A stretch of DNA of 64,000 nt from Polyangiaceae bacterium (GTDB lineage: Bacteria > Myxococcota_A > Polyangia > Polyangiales > Polyangiaceae). Position numbers and translations under genes: made by a program. Every line of letters begins with the position of its first letter. Position 1 is the first letter of the stretch. Below, one piece after another: positions 32,530 through 41,732 of this stretch. A model generated the notes under the pieces. The model saw nothing but the letters and a program-made list of their open reading frames with translations. It was not told the origin of the DNA and did no database searches. Where the stretch lies: contig JADLFU010000088.1 in the NCBI GenBank assembly GCA_020849655.1, positions 1 through 64,000 of the forward strand. The letters are read 5' to 3'.

Positions 32530-33353
32530 AGGTCCACCACGTCAACTGCGGCACGATGTGCCCGCTCGCGAGGCGCTGGGTCAACGGCGACGGAGGGCTG
32601 TTCGAGCGGGGCGCGATGGTGGCGCACGTGCTGATCGTCGAGGCGCCGCACGGCCTGGTGCTCGTCGACACCGGGCTCGGCACCGGTGACGTCGCCGATC
32701 CCGGGCGCCTCGGCCCCTTCAACCTCTTCGCGAGCCCGACGCTCTCGCGCGAGGAGACGGCCCTCGCGCGCGTCCAGGCGCTCGGCCACGACGCCGGCGA
32801 CGTGCGGGACATCGTCCTCACCCACCTCGACCTCGACCACGCGGGCGGGCTCGGAGACTTCCCGCGGGCGAGGGTGCACGTGTTCCGCCCCGAGCACGCG
32901 GCGGCGATGGCGCGCGCGTCGCGCAACGAGCGCGCGCGCTACCTGCCGGCGCAGTGGGCGCACGGCCCCTCCTGGTCGCTGCACGAGCCCGACGGCGAGC
33001 GGTTCTTCGGCCTCGAGAGCGTCCGCGCCGTCCCGGAGACGAACGACGACGTGCTGATCGTCCCGCTCGTCGGCCACACTCGCGGCCACTCGGGCGTCGC
33101 GGTGCGCGGTGAGCGCGGCTGGCTGCTGCACGCGGGCGACTCGTACTTTCATCGCGACGAGATCCACCGCACGCCGGCGGGCTGCCCAGTCGGCCTGCGG
33201 CTGTTCCAGGCGGCCGCGGCGGTCGACGACGGCAACCGCCGCCACAACCAGGCGCGCCTGCGCGAACTCCGCGCGAGCGCCCCCGAGGTGCGCGTGTTCT
33301 CGGCGCACGATCCGGTCGAGCTCGACGAGCTCACGTCCCCCGAACAGAAATAA
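32526..33353 (+). CDS. MBL-fold hydrolase, lactonase-like
   Basis: 275 aa. The zinc motif HLDLDHAGG is at 100-108 (His100, Asp102, Asp104, His105). Further ligands lie in GHTRGHSG, LLHAGDSY (Asp) and SAHDPVE (His). The layout is that of N-acyl-homoserine lactonase-type and related lactonases, but quorum quenching is only one option. No signal peptide is seen. The ATG overlaps the upstream stop (ATGA). It is the last gene of the rsm22-thiE operon and ends in TAA, followed by an AT-rich patch. Confidence 0.85.
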   Translation: MKVHHVNCGTMCPLARRWVNGDGGLFERGAMVAHVLIVEAPHGLVLVDTGLGTGDVADPGRLGPFNLFASPTLSREETALARVQALGHDAGDVRDIVLTHLDLDHAGGLGDFPRARVHVFRPEHAAAMARASRNERARYLPAQWAHGPSWSLHEPDGERFFGLESVRAVPETNDDVLIVPLVGHTRGHSGVAVRGERGWLLHAGDSYFHRDEIHRTPAGCPVGLRLFQAAAAVDDGNRRHNQARLRELRASAPEVRVFSAHDPVELDELTSPEQK

Positions 33354-33755
33354 CGAACCCAACACGATACGGACGGGCTCGCCACGCTCGGCGCGCGCGT
33401 GGCCGCGGACGCTGCGGCGACCGGGCCTCGCGACCCGCCCGTCGTGCTCGAGGTCGGCCTCGCCCGGCTCGACCCACGCGACGAGGCGCCGGCTCTCCGT
33501 CGCGGTCGCGAGCTCGACCACGTCGACCTTCACCCCGCGCTCGAGCTCCTCGGCCGTGACAGCGCGCTGCAGCGACGAGACGGGCCTGCGCGACCGAGCC
33601 CCCTCGTCGTCATCGAAGGCCTGGATGACCAGCCGCAGCGGACCGCGCGCCCGGAGCCCCTCGGCGCGCACCTCGGCGGTGACCGCGACGGCGGCGACGC
33701 CCAGCGCCGCGGAGGCGACCAGGGCGAGCCAGGAGGGGGCGTGGGGGGAAGGCAT
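33354..33755 (-). CDS. Possible exported protein, 3' end unresolved
   Basis: From an ATG at 33755 the minus strand encodes a clear signal peptide (WLALVASAALGVAAVAVTAEVRA) and about 100 further residues with good coding character (SSLQRAVTAEELERG, VDVVELATATE, LVAWVEPGEADLEHDGR). The frame meets no stop where the protein appears to end, near 33360. Instead it runs antisense through the whole MBL gene to 31956, which cannot be genuine coding. A one-base shift near 33365 would bring a TGA at 33331-33333 into frame. A frameshift, natural or from assembly, or a decayed gene, is therefore likely. The coordinates cover the convincing part only. Confidence 0.45.
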
Positions 33756-33881
33756 GTCGTGCGCTCGAAGCTGACAACGCCCGAGGGGCGAAGTTTCTTT
33801 CAGCGATCGACATAAGCATCGAACGTGCCAGCGCAACCCCCCGGTGATCGTCGCCCTCCCCGCGCACGTCGGCCGCGCGGG

Positions 33882-33903
33882 ACCGTGGCGCGTGCGTCAC
33901 GGT
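33882..33903. promoter_or_regulatory. Inverted repeat ACCGTG/CACGGT in the divergent gap
   Basis: The 278 bp between the exported ORF (33755) and the IPT lipoprotein gene (34034) hold no gene. The sequence shows a perfect 6-bp inverted repeat with a 10-base loop at 33882-33903, partly overlapped by a second one (GTCAC-7-GTGAC, 33896-33912). These could be operator or hairpin structures for the downstream lipoprotein pair; no sigma-70 or ribosome-site consensus is obvious. Confidence 0.3.
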
Positions 33904-34033
33904 ACGCGTGACCGCGTGGCACGGTTCGGTCGCGCCGCGGCCGAGCGCCCTGGCGGGGTCGCGAGGGATTTCCGCGTCGTCCACCGCCGCTTCGCCTCGA
34001 GTCCGCGAAATCCACGCTAAGCTCGGCCCCTCG

Positions 34034-36163
34034 ATGCGGATCCGCCGCGCCTCCCTGGTCGCCGCCGCCGTCGTGGGCGCGGGCTTCGCCGCGTGCCTGC
34101 CGTCTCGACCGGAGGGGGACGTCCGCAAGGTCTACGACCGCGACGACGCCGGCGGCGAGGCGGACGCCACGTTCGCGCAGGACGGCGGCACGGCGGGCCC
34201 AGCCGTCGACGCGGCGGGGACGATCGACGATCCCCGCGCGCTCGTCGCTGTCGATCCGCCGCACGGGCCGTTCACGGGCGGCCAGCGCGCGGTCGTGCAA
34301 GGCAGCGGATACGCGGGCAAGATGCGTGTGTTCTTCGGCGACGTCGAGGTCCCGCCCGCGGAGATCGTCGCGCTCTCCTCGAAGAAGCTCCAGGTCAACG
34401 TCCCGCCCGGCGCGCCCGGCGACGTCGACGTGCGCGTGCAGCAGGGAGACGACCCGACGACCGCACGCACGCTGAAGAGCGCGTACACCTACGACGCCTT
34501 CGCCCTGCACCCGAGCGACGGCCCGACCAGCGGCGGGACGGTCGTCGAGATCGTCGGCGCCGGGACGATCTGGGGCCCGGACACGACCGTGTCGATCGGC
34601 GGCAAGCCGTGCACGAACCTCACGATCCAGGGCCCGACGGCGCTCGGGTGTCAGGTGCCTGCGCACACGCCCGGCGCGAAGCCCGTGACGATCACGTCCG
34701 GGGGCGCGGCCGCGAGCGTGCTCGACGCGTTCACGTACTCGGACAGCGACAACGGGTTCCGCGGCGGGCTCTCGGGCAAGCCGCTGTCGGGCACGATCCG
34801 CGTGCTCGCGTTCGACAGCATGGAGGGCAAGCCCCTCGAGGGCGCGACGGTGTTCCTCGGCGAGACGACCGACGGCCTGAAGGCCACGGTCGACGCGGCG
34901 GGCGTCACGATCGTCACGGACCCTTCGCTCACGGGCCGCGTGAACGTGACCATCGCGCGCAAGTGCTCGCAGCCGCAGAGCTTCGTCGCGGTGCCGGTCG
35001 ACACGGTGACGGCGTACCTCGACCCCATCCTCTCGCCGGAGTGCATGCCCCCCGAGGGCGATCCTCCGCCGGTCGGGGGCAAGCCGGGCCTCGGCGCGAG
35101 CGTCGAGGGCGAGATCGTGTTCGAGGGGAAGAAGGAGTTCGACAAGGGCCAGTGGTCGGGCGTGCCCGCGCCGCTGTCGCCCGGCGAGCGCAAGGTCGCG
35201 TACCTGTTCTTCCCTTCGTCGGATCCGCGCGCGAGGTTCACGCTGCCGCCGGCGTCGTCGGCGATCCTCGAGTCGTCGCCTGGCGCGAACGGCTACGGGT
35301 TCACCACGAGCGCGCCGGTCGGCAACGTCGCGGCGTACGCGCTCGCGGGGCTCGAGGACCGCACGAAGACCCCGCCGACCTTCACCGCGTACCTGCTCGG
35401 CGTGACGCGCGGCATCTCGACGAAGCCCGGCGTGACGACCGGCGACGTCGCCATCTCGATCGACATCCCGCTCGATCAGAAGGTGACCGTCTCGCTCGAT
35501 CCTCCCTCACCTGGTCCGAAGGGGCCCGATCGCGTCGCCGTGGCGGTCGCGACGACGCTCGGCAACTATGGCTACGCGATCTTGCCGGGCGCGCAGCGCA
35601 CGACGCTGCTGCCGGTGAGCGGCGCGCTCTCGTTCGTCGGGCTGCCGCCGCTCGGCGGCCTGCTCGAGGGCCAGGCGTACGTGACGTCCGCGCAGGCGGG
35701 CACCGGCAGCTCGCTGTCGCTGCCGATCTCGAGCGTCGCGAAGGTGCTGACGACGAGCGCGTCCCAGGTCGTGACGATCGACGGGTTCGTCGCCGTCCCC
35801 AGGCTCGACACCCCATCGCTGACCGCGTCCTGGGACGCCGGCAGCTTCGCGATCAGCCTCGGCGGCGGCGCCGACCCCGACGTCATCGTGCTGGACGTCG
35901 AGAGCGGCGGCGGGCTCGTCGGGTGGATGATCGCCGCGCCGGGCGGCGTCACCAGCTTCCGCCTGCCCGATCTTCGCGCCGTGAAGGGCGCGGGCCTCGT
36001 GCCCGGCAACCTGACCGCGAAGGTGTCTGCCGCGCGCGTGCGGGCCGAGGACGCGGCGTCGGGCGGGAAGTTCGACTACGGCGAGCTGCGCTACCGTCAC
36101 CTCGATCCGCGCGGGTGGACGGCGTACGCGCAGGACTACTCGTATGCGGCGCTCTCTCAGTAG
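34034..36163 (+). CDS. IPT/TIG-domain surface lipoprotein
   Basis: 709 aa from ATG at 34034. The signal peptide ends in GAGFAAC (Cys21). An acidic linker leads to two IPT/TIG immunoglobulin-like domains at about 70-155 (VDPPHGPFTGGQRAVVQGSGY) and 155-240 (HPSDGPTSGGTVVEIVG). A carboxypeptidase-regulatory-like segment follows (GTIRVLAFDSMEGKPLEGA), then beta-rich modules. IPT domains are binding modules on large surface proteins, so this is probably displayed outside the cell. It overlaps the IgGFc-binding-type lipoprotein gene by 20 bp, and the two form a unit. Confidence 0.82.
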   Translation: MRIRRASLVAAAVVGAGFAACLPSRPEGDVRKVYDRDDAGGEADATFAQDGGTAGPAVDAAGTIDDPRALVAVDPPHGPFTGGQRAVVQGSGYAGKMRVFFGDVEVPPAEIVALSSKKLQVNVPPGAPGDVDVRVQQGDDPTTARTLKSAYTYDAFALHPSDGPTSGGTVVEIVGAGTIWGPDTTVSIGGKPCTNLTIQGPTALGCQVPAHTPGAKPVTITSGGAAASVLDAFTYSDSDNGFRGGLSGKPLSGTIRVLAFDSMEGKPLEGATVFLGETTDGLKATVDAAGVTIVTDPSLTGRVNVTIARKCSQPQSFVAVPVDTVTAYLDPILSPECMPPEGDPPPVGGKPGLGASVEGEIVFEGKKEFDKGQWSGVPAPLSPGERKVAYLFFPSSDPRARFTLPPASSAILESSPGANGYGFTTSAPVGNVAAYALAGLEDRTKTPPTFTAYLLGVTRGISTKPGVTTGDVAISIDIPLDQKVTVSLDPPSPGPKGPDRVAVAVATTLGNYGYAILPGAQRTTLLPVSGALSFVGLPPLGGLLEGQAYVTSAQAGTGSSLSLPISSVAKVLTTSASQVVTIDGFVAVPRLDTPSLTASWDAGSFAISLGGGADPDVIVLDVESGGGLVGWMIAAPGGVTSFRLPDLRAVKGAGLVPGNLTAKVSAARVRAEDAASGGKFDYGELRYRHLDPRGWTAYAQDYSYAALSQ

Positions 36164-38123
36164 CGCGTGGCTCGCGGCGCTCGCGCTGTCGGCGGCGTGC
36201 CGCTTCGATCGCAGCGACCGGTGGCTGTCACGCGGGGACGGCGCCGCGTGCGTGGTCGGCGAGCGGCGATGCTCCGGGGCGGAGGCGGAGGCGTGCGTGC
36301 CAGCGGGCGAGGACGGCGCCGCGTGGCAGCGGGCGCGCGACTGCGGCGCGGAGGGCCTGGTCTGCCTGACCGGCGGCGCCTGCGCCGCGTGCTCGCCCGG
36401 CCTGCGCACCTGCAAGGACACCGCGGTCGTCGTGTGCCGCGAGGACGGCTCCGGCTACGACATCGACCAGGCGTGCGACACGTCACGAGGCTCCACCTGC
36501 CGCGTGGCGACGTGCGTGGGCCTGTGCGGCGAGGCGGAGCAGACGCGCAGCAACGTCGGGTGCGAGTACTTCGCCGTGGATCTCGACAACGCGTTCATCG
36601 ATCCGACGTCGAACGCCGCGGGGCAGCAGTTCGCGGTCGTCGTGTCGAACCCGCAGCCCGACGTCCCCGCGCGCGTCACCATCTCGCAGGACGACGGCGC
36701 GCCCGGCGACGCGCCCGCGCCCGCCGTAGTCGCCGAGGGCAAGGTGCAGCCGCTGTCGCTGACGGTGTTCAAGCTCGGTCCGCGCGAGGTGGACGGCAGC
36801 CCCGAGGGCCAGTTCGACGCGGGCACCGGCACGGCGCTCACGCGGCGCGCGTACCGCCTGACGAGCGATTTTCCGGTCGTCGTCTACCAGTTCAACCCGC
36901 TCGACAACGCGTCGGTGTTCTCCAACGACGCGTCGCTCTTGAAGCCGGTCGGGGCGCTCGCGCCGTCGGGCAAGGCCGCCGAGCTCTCCCCGGCGTACGT
37001 CGTGTCGGGCTGGCCCCAGACGATCGCGAGCACCGACGATCCGAACACGAACTTCAACCCGCAGAGCCCGATCGATCTGCGCGCGTTCGTCACGATCGTC
37101 GGCGCGCGGCCCGACACGCGCGTGCGGGTGACCACGACCACGCGCGTGATCCCGGGCGGCCCCGTGCCCGAGACGAAGGCGGGCGGCGTCATCGAGGCGA
37201 CGCTGTCCGCGTACGACGTCCTGAACCTCGAGTCCGGCGGGTTCAACGCGGATTTCACCGGCACGCTGATCGAGGCCGACGGCCCGGTCGTCGTGTTCAG
37301 CGGCAGCGAGGCGTCGGACGCGCCGCACTTCCAGACGCTCGCGTCGCGCGCGTGCTGCGCCGACCACCTCGAGGAGCAGCTCGACCCCATCCGCACGGCC
37401 GGCACGAGGTTCGTCGCCGCGCACGGGCCGAGCCGCACGCGCGCCGTGCGCGACGCGGGCGCGGACGTCGCGGTCGTGCCGGAGCCCGAGTACTTTCGCG
37501 TCGTCGCGGCGCACGAGGAGGAGACGCGCGTCACCACCACGCTGCCTCCGCCGAACGACCACCTCGTCCTCCCCCGCCGCGGCGCGTTCGTCGAGCTCGC
37601 GGTGACGACGAGCTTCGTGCTCACGTCCGACCGCGCGGTGCTCCTCTCCTCGGTGAGCGCGAGCCAGGAGGCGAGCGGGATCCGCCGCGGCCTGCCGGGC
37701 GGGGATCCGAGCCTCCTGGTCGTGCCGCCGGTGGAGCAGTGGCGGCGCGACTACGTGTTCCTCACGCCGGACAAGTACGCGTTCGACTTCGTCACGATCG
37801 TGGCTCGCCCGGGCGACGAGGTGCGCCTCGACGGCGAGGTGCTCGACGCCCGGCGCTGCGCGCTCTCCCCGGCCGACGGCCTCGACGACGCCGCGCGCGG
37901 CGGCCCGACGCCTCCGTACGTCGTCTATGACTGTCAGCTCGGCTTCGCGACGATCGATCCCAAGAAGGACGCGCCGGACAACCTCTCTCCGGGCGCGCAG
38001 AGCGACGGGGTCCACAGGGTGAGCGCGCCGAACCCCGTCGGCGTGCTGGTCTCCGGGTTCGACGCGTTCGTCAGCTACGCGTACGCGGCCGGGACGGATC
38101 TTCGCGAGATCAACGTCGAGTGA
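36144..38123 (+). CDS. IgGFc-binding-type surface lipoprotein
   Basis: 659 aa. The signal peptide ends in ALSAAC (Cys19). A Cys-rich module at about 36-130 has EGF-like spacing (CVVGERRCSG, CLTGGACAACSPGLRTC). The main domain (from about 140) has the IgGFc-binding N-terminal pattern: CEYFAVDLDNAF, FAVVVSNPQ, SDFPVVVYQFNPLD, GTLIEADGPVVVFSGS, and near the end DLREINVE. Homologous regions in animals bind mucins or immunoglobulin; in myxobacteria the role is unknown, with adhesion or prey contact being a guess. The ATG lies inside the last codons of the IPT lipoprotein gene. Confidence 0.8.
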   Translation: MRRSLSSAWLAALALSAACRFDRSDRWLSRGDGAACVVGERRCSGAEAEACVPAGEDGAAWQRARDCGAEGLVCLTGGACAACSPGLRTCKDTAVVVCREDGSGYDIDQACDTSRGSTCRVATCVGLCGEAEQTRSNVGCEYFAVDLDNAFIDPTSNAAGQQFAVVVSNPQPDVPARVTISQDDGAPGDAPAPAVVAEGKVQPLSLTVFKLGPREVDGSPEGQFDAGTGTALTRRAYRLTSDFPVVVYQFNPLDNASVFSNDASLLKPVGALAPSGKAAELSPAYVVSGWPQTIASTDDPNTNFNPQSPIDLRAFVTIVGARPDTRVRVTTTTRVIPGGPVPETKAGGVIEATLSAYDVLNLESGGFNADFTGTLIEADGPVVVFSGSEASDAPHFQTLASRACCADHLEEQLDPIRTAGTRFVAAHGPSRTRAVRDAGADVAVVPEPEYFRVVAAHEEETRVTTTLPPPNDHLVLPRRGAFVELAVTTSFVLTSDRAVLLSSVSASQEASGIRRGLPGGDPSLLVVPPVEQWRRDYVFLTPDKYAFDFVTIVARPGDEVRLDGEVLDARRCALSPADGLDDAARGGPTPPYVVYDCQLGFATIDPKKDAPDNLSPGAQSDGVHRVSAPNPVGVLVSGFDAFVSYAYAAGTDLREINVE

Positions 38124-38161
38124 CGTTGCGGATGGTGAGCCCCGTCCCGTAAGCTCGCACG

Positions 38162-39616
38162 GTGGGGATCGACAGACCGAACACGCGCGGCAGGGGGCAG
38201 GGTCGAGATCTCGATCCGCGGGCCGAGCCCGAGAGCGGGCGGCCGCAGGGGCGCAACGCCGAGACGACCCGCCAGCGAAGCCCGCGCGCGCCGGCCGACG
38301 CGACCCGTCCACCGCTGACGCAGCGCCCGCCGGGACAGGACGACGAGGCCCCCGCGCTGCGCCGCAAGCTCGCCGCGCTCTACGCGCGCCTCGCGGAGGC
38401 CGACGAGACGATCGCGAAGCAGCGCGCGGAGATCGACGCGGCGGACCGGCGCGTCGGGGAGATCCTGGGCCAGCTCGTGGGCCAGGAGGCGCGCGCGAAG
38501 GCCGCGGAGGTCGCCCGCGACGAGGCCGAGGCGCGCGCGAAGGAGGACCAGAAGAGAGAGCGCGCGCCAGCCCCACGGACGGCGCCCGACGTCGACGCCC
38601 TGCGCGCGGCGGCCGACGCGGCGCTGCGCGAGCGCGACGAGCTGCGCAAGGAGTCGGACCGCCTGGTCCGTGAGCTGCAGGAGATCTCGGAGGACTTCGG
38701 TCGCGTGCGGCGCGAGTCGGAGGAGACCCTCGCGGCGGCCGTCGCGCGCTCGGACGACGAGCTCGCGAGGCGCGCCGAAGAGCTTGAGCGCGTCACCGCG
38801 GGGCGCGATCACGCCCTCACGCGGGCCGCCGAGCTCGAGGCGGTGCTCGTCGCGCGACAGGCCGAGCTGGATCTCGCGGGGCACAGGCTCGCGAACGAGG
38901 AGGCGAAGACGCTCGATCTCACGCGCCGCGCCGCGGCGCTCGAGGGGCACGCGCGCGAGGCCGACGCGCTCCGGTTGAGCCTCTCGGAGCAGACCGCGGA
39001 CGCCGCCGCCGCGACGGCCGATCTCGCGGCGGTGCGCGCGACGCTCGAGGCGGAGATCTCGCAGCGCCTCGCCCGCGAGGCCGAGCGCGCGGAGGCCATC
39101 GCGCGCGCGGCGGCGGTGGAGGCTGAGCTCGCGAGCGCGAAGGCGACGGCGGCAGAGCACGCGGCCGCGCTCGACGAGGCGCAGCGCGCCCTCGCGAAGG
39201 CGAGCTCCCAGCGCGACGACGCGGAGGCGAAGCTGAAGACCCTCACGGCGGAGCAGCAGCGCCTCGAGGCCGCGGAGAAGGCGGCGCGCGCCGAGGCCAC
39301 GCGGTTCGCGGGAGATCTCGCGAAGCTGCGCGCCGAGCTCGAGGCCGCCACGCGTGCGCAGAAGGACGCGGAGGCCGCGCGCGCGCAGCACGAGCGAGCC
39401 GCGGCAGAGGCCCGGAGCGCAGCCGACGCAGCCGACGCGCGCGCAAAGGCAGAGGGTGCGCGGGCCGAGGAGCAGACCCGCGTCGCCAGCGAGGCCACGG
39501 TGCGGGAGAAGGCCGCGGAGCAGGCCCGCCTCGCGGCGGAGCAGGGAGCCGAGACCCTCCGCGCGCGGCTGGCCGACGCCGCGAAGCGGCTCGTCGAGAT
39601 CCTCGAGGCGCGGTAG
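38162..39616 (+). CDS. Long coiled-coil protein
   Basis: 484 aa from a GTG at 38162. The first 65 residues are Arg/Pro-rich and disordered. From about 66 to the end the sequence is an almost unbroken Ala/Glu/Arg coiled coil with heptad-like spacing (LRRKLAALYARLAEADETI to AKRLVEILEAR). No signal peptide, membrane segment or catalytic motif is seen. It may be structural or a scaffold. It follows the lipoprotein pair by 38 bp on the same strand and may be co-transcribed with it. Confidence 0.7.
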   Translation: MGIDRPNTRGRGQGRDLDPRAEPESGRPQGRNAETTRQRSPRAPADATRPPLTQRPPGQDDEAPALRRKLAALYARLAEADETIAKQRAEIDAADRRVGEILGQLVGQEARAKAAEVARDEAEARAKEDQKRERAPAPRTAPDVDALRAAADAALRERDELRKESDRLVRELQEISEDFGRVRRESEETLAAAVARSDDELARRAEELERVTAGRDHALTRAAELEAVLVARQAELDLAGHRLANEEAKTLDLTRRAAALEGHAREADALRLSLSEQTADAAAATADLAAVRATLEAEISQRLAREAERAEAIARAAAVEAELASAKATAAEHAAALDEAQRALAKASSQRDDAEAKLKTLTAEQQRLEAAEKAARAEATRFAGDLAKLRAELEAATRAQKDAEAARAQHERAAAEARSAADAADARAKAEGARAEEQTRVASEATVREKAAEQARLAAEQGAETLRARLADAAKRLVEILEAR

Positions 39617-39698
39617 TCGTCCACGGCCCGGCACCCAAACCACTGGGCGGGCCACGTTGTCATTGAGCGTGGGCCCGCGGGGCCGGTAGTCTCCGCGG

Positions 39699-39905
39699 AT
39701 GCTCCTCGTCCGCAAGCTGCTCGCGGTGTCGTTGCTCGCGTTCACCCTCGTCGGCGCCTCTGCGTGCTGCTGCTCGGGCCAGCAGAACTCCGCGGCGACT
39801 GTGAAGTGCAAGCAGGTCGGCTCCGTCACCTGCAACAGCTGCTGCGTCTCGAACCGCGCGAAGCGCGGCACGTACTCGTCGAGCAGCTACTGCACCTGTT
39901 ACTGA
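39699..39905 (+). CDS. Cys-rich mini-lipoprotein
   Basis: 68 aa. A signal peptide (LLVRKLLAVSLLAFTLVGASAC) ends in a run of three Cys, one of which would be lipidated. The mature part is only about 45 residues with eight or nine Cys arranged as CCC, C, CxxCC and CTC, plus many Ser and Asn. This could be a disulfide-locked or metal-binding peptide at the envelope. No family is recognised. It stands alone between the coiled-coil gene and a convergent 576-aa gene. Being short, it could be spurious, but the signal peptide and Cys pattern argue for a real gene. Confidence 0.68.
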   Translation: MLLVRKLLAVSLLAFTLVGASACCCSGQQNSAATVKCKQVGSVTCNSCCVSNRAKRGTYSSSSYCTCY

Positions 39906-39930
39906 CCGCCGGGGCCGGGCGCGCGACGCT

Positions 39931-41661
39931 TCAGAGCTTGTCGATGAGCTTCGAGAAGAAGCCTCCGACGCCCGGCACCTGGAGCCCGTTGGGCTCGTAG
40001 ACGTCGGCGATGACCTCCTTCACGTACTTCTTCTCGCTGCTGCCCTCGAACTTGCGGTCCTCGTCCTTCATGCACAGCCAGTGCGCGCGCGCCAGCTTCT
40101 CGGCCACCTGATCGACGCTCGCGAACCGCGGGTTGGCGCCCTCTCCCGGGCTCTTCAGGATCGAGATCGCCTTGTAGAACCCGTAGGCCGGCGTGCCGTC
40201 GGCGGCGACCGTCCGCGGGAAGAGCCGCTTCGCCTCCTCGACGAGCTGCGGCGGCTGCATCGCGCGGGCGGCCTCGATGAGCTGCTTCGCCCCCTCGAAG
40301 AGCTCGTCCGCGCTGGCCTTGTTGTTCGACGCGGCCTGCGCGAGCTGCTGCTGGGTGAGGTCGGCCTGCGCGCGGATCTGCGCGAGCATCTCGGGCGTCG
40401 GCTCGATGCCCTGCATGCGGTAGCCCGCGATCGATTTCTGCGCGACGAACTCCGCCGAGAGCTTCGCGTCGCCCTGGATCGCGAGGTCCCAGTCGACGAC
40501 GCGCGCGGCGTACCCGAGCACCGCGCCCGGGCCGCTCGGGACGGGCTGGTTCCACCGCTGACACAGGGCGACGAGCGCGCCCTCCGCGTTCGCGCCCGCT
40601 GTCATCAACGCGCGTTCGCGCTCGGCCGTCAGCTGCGCGTACTGCTCGAGCGTGAGGCCGCCGAGGGTGCGACCGCCGGCGTTGCCCGGGACGTACGGCT
40701 GGAACGACGCTGCGTCCTTGCGCGAGAGACAGAGGAACGAGTAGCCCTCGCCCTCGCGCGCATCGAGCTCGTAGTAGAGCGCCTGCCACTCGCCCGGCTC
40801 GACGCGGACGACCCACGCGCCCGGCGCGGCCATGCGCGCGTCGAGGCCGGGGACGTTCGTCGAGAGGGGCGCGGCCGCGCGCGCGCCCAGGTACTGGTGG
40901 AACGCCGCCGCAGGATCGCCGCCGCCCGCGGGCGCCAGGAGCTCGCGCCCCGACGCGCGCGCCCAGCCAGCGACGAGGAAGCCGCTGTCCATGCGGAAGA
41001 AGCTCGAGTGCTTCCGACGCTCCGCGCGCGGCATCCCCTGCGAGATCACGGGCTCGGGCTCGTGGCGAGGGGAGTAGACGATGACCACGTGCTCGGCCGC
41101 GCCCGACGCGCCGGGCGCCATCGCGAGGTAACAAACATCACTCGCCGTGTAGTACGTGACGAGGAACGGCCCGTCCTCGCGCGCCGGATCGGCGTTGAAC
41201 CTGCGGATGCCTTCGGTGGTGCGGACCGCGATCTGCAGATCGGTCATCCGGTCGAAGAAGAGGCGCATCACCTCGGTGTCGCCGTTCTGGAAGAAGCGCT
41301 CGGCGCGGCCGTCGGGCACGTTGAGCGGCGTGACGTCACGGCCGTCGTACGCCTGCACGCCGGGGAACCGCGCGAGCAGGTGCGCCCTCAGCGTCTCGTA
41401 CATCTGCGCGGCCGCGTCGCGCGACGCGTGGTAGCGCCAGGTCTCGGCGTTGGGCGTCGGCCAGTCGCGCAGCAGCTCCACCGCGGGCCCCTGCGCCCGA
41501 CACAGCCAGCGCGCCCCGAGATCGTGGCCGCTCCACAGCGACACGTCGCGTGCGTCGCCGGCGACGAACACGCCCTCGGACTCGCTCAGCCGCTCGAGCT
41601 CCGTGGGCGCGGGGACTCTGGAGGTGTTCGCGATGGGGCCGAGGAGGGTGAGACCGGGCAT
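39931..41661 (-). CDS. Unrecognised 576-aa protein
   Basis: Protein starting with ATG at 41661, without signal peptide. The first 350 residues are mixed alpha/beta with LFFDRMTDLQIAVRTTEG, PFLVTYYTASDVCYLAMAPG and WVVRVEPGEWQALYYELD. The following part is helical (TPEMLAQIRAQADLTQQQLAQAA), and it ends in GVGGFFSKLIDKL. Domain matches are not obvious, and no catalytic signature is visible. It is transcribed alone, convergent with the Cys-rich mini-lipoprotein and divergent from the epimerase. It may be a regulator or a secretion-related protein, but nothing in the sequence decides this. Confidence 0.68.
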   Translation of the reverse strand: MPGLTLLGPIANTSRVPAPTELERLSESEGVFVAGDARDVSLWSGHDLGARWLCRAQGPAVELLRDWPTPNAETWRYHASRDAAAQMYETLRAHLLARFPGVQAYDGRDVTPLNVPDGRAERFFQNGDTEVMRLFFDRMTDLQIAVRTTEGIRRFNADPAREDGPFLVTYYTASDVCYLAMAPGASGAAEHVVIVYSPRHEPEPVISQGMPRAERRKHSSFFRMDSGFLVAGWARASGRELLAPAGGGDPAAAFHQYLGARAAAPLSTNVPGLDARMAAPGAWVVRVEPGEWQALYYELDAREGEGYSFLCLSRKDAASFQPYVPGNAGGRTLGGLTLEQYAQLTAERERALMTAGANAEGALVALCQRWNQPVPSGPGAVLGYAARVVDWDLAIQGDAKLSAEFVAQKSIAGYRMQGIEPTPEMLAQIRAQADLTQQQLAQAASNNKASADELFEGAKQLIEAARAMQPPQLVEEAKRLFPRTVAADGTPAYGFYKAISILKSPGEGANPRFASVDQVAEKLARAHWLCMKDEDRKFEGSSEKKYVKEVIADVYEPNGLQVPGVGGFFSKLIDKL

Positions 41662-41732
41662 GGCTGGACGCGGAGTCTACCGGCACTCACCGCCTTGGTG
41701 CGCGCCGGCGGAATGGGCTAACAGGCGCCCGC

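Noticed and set aside
31956-33836. Minus-strand frame of 626 codons
   Set aside because: Only the first 130 codons look coding; the rest is antisense to the MBL and thiE-operon genes.
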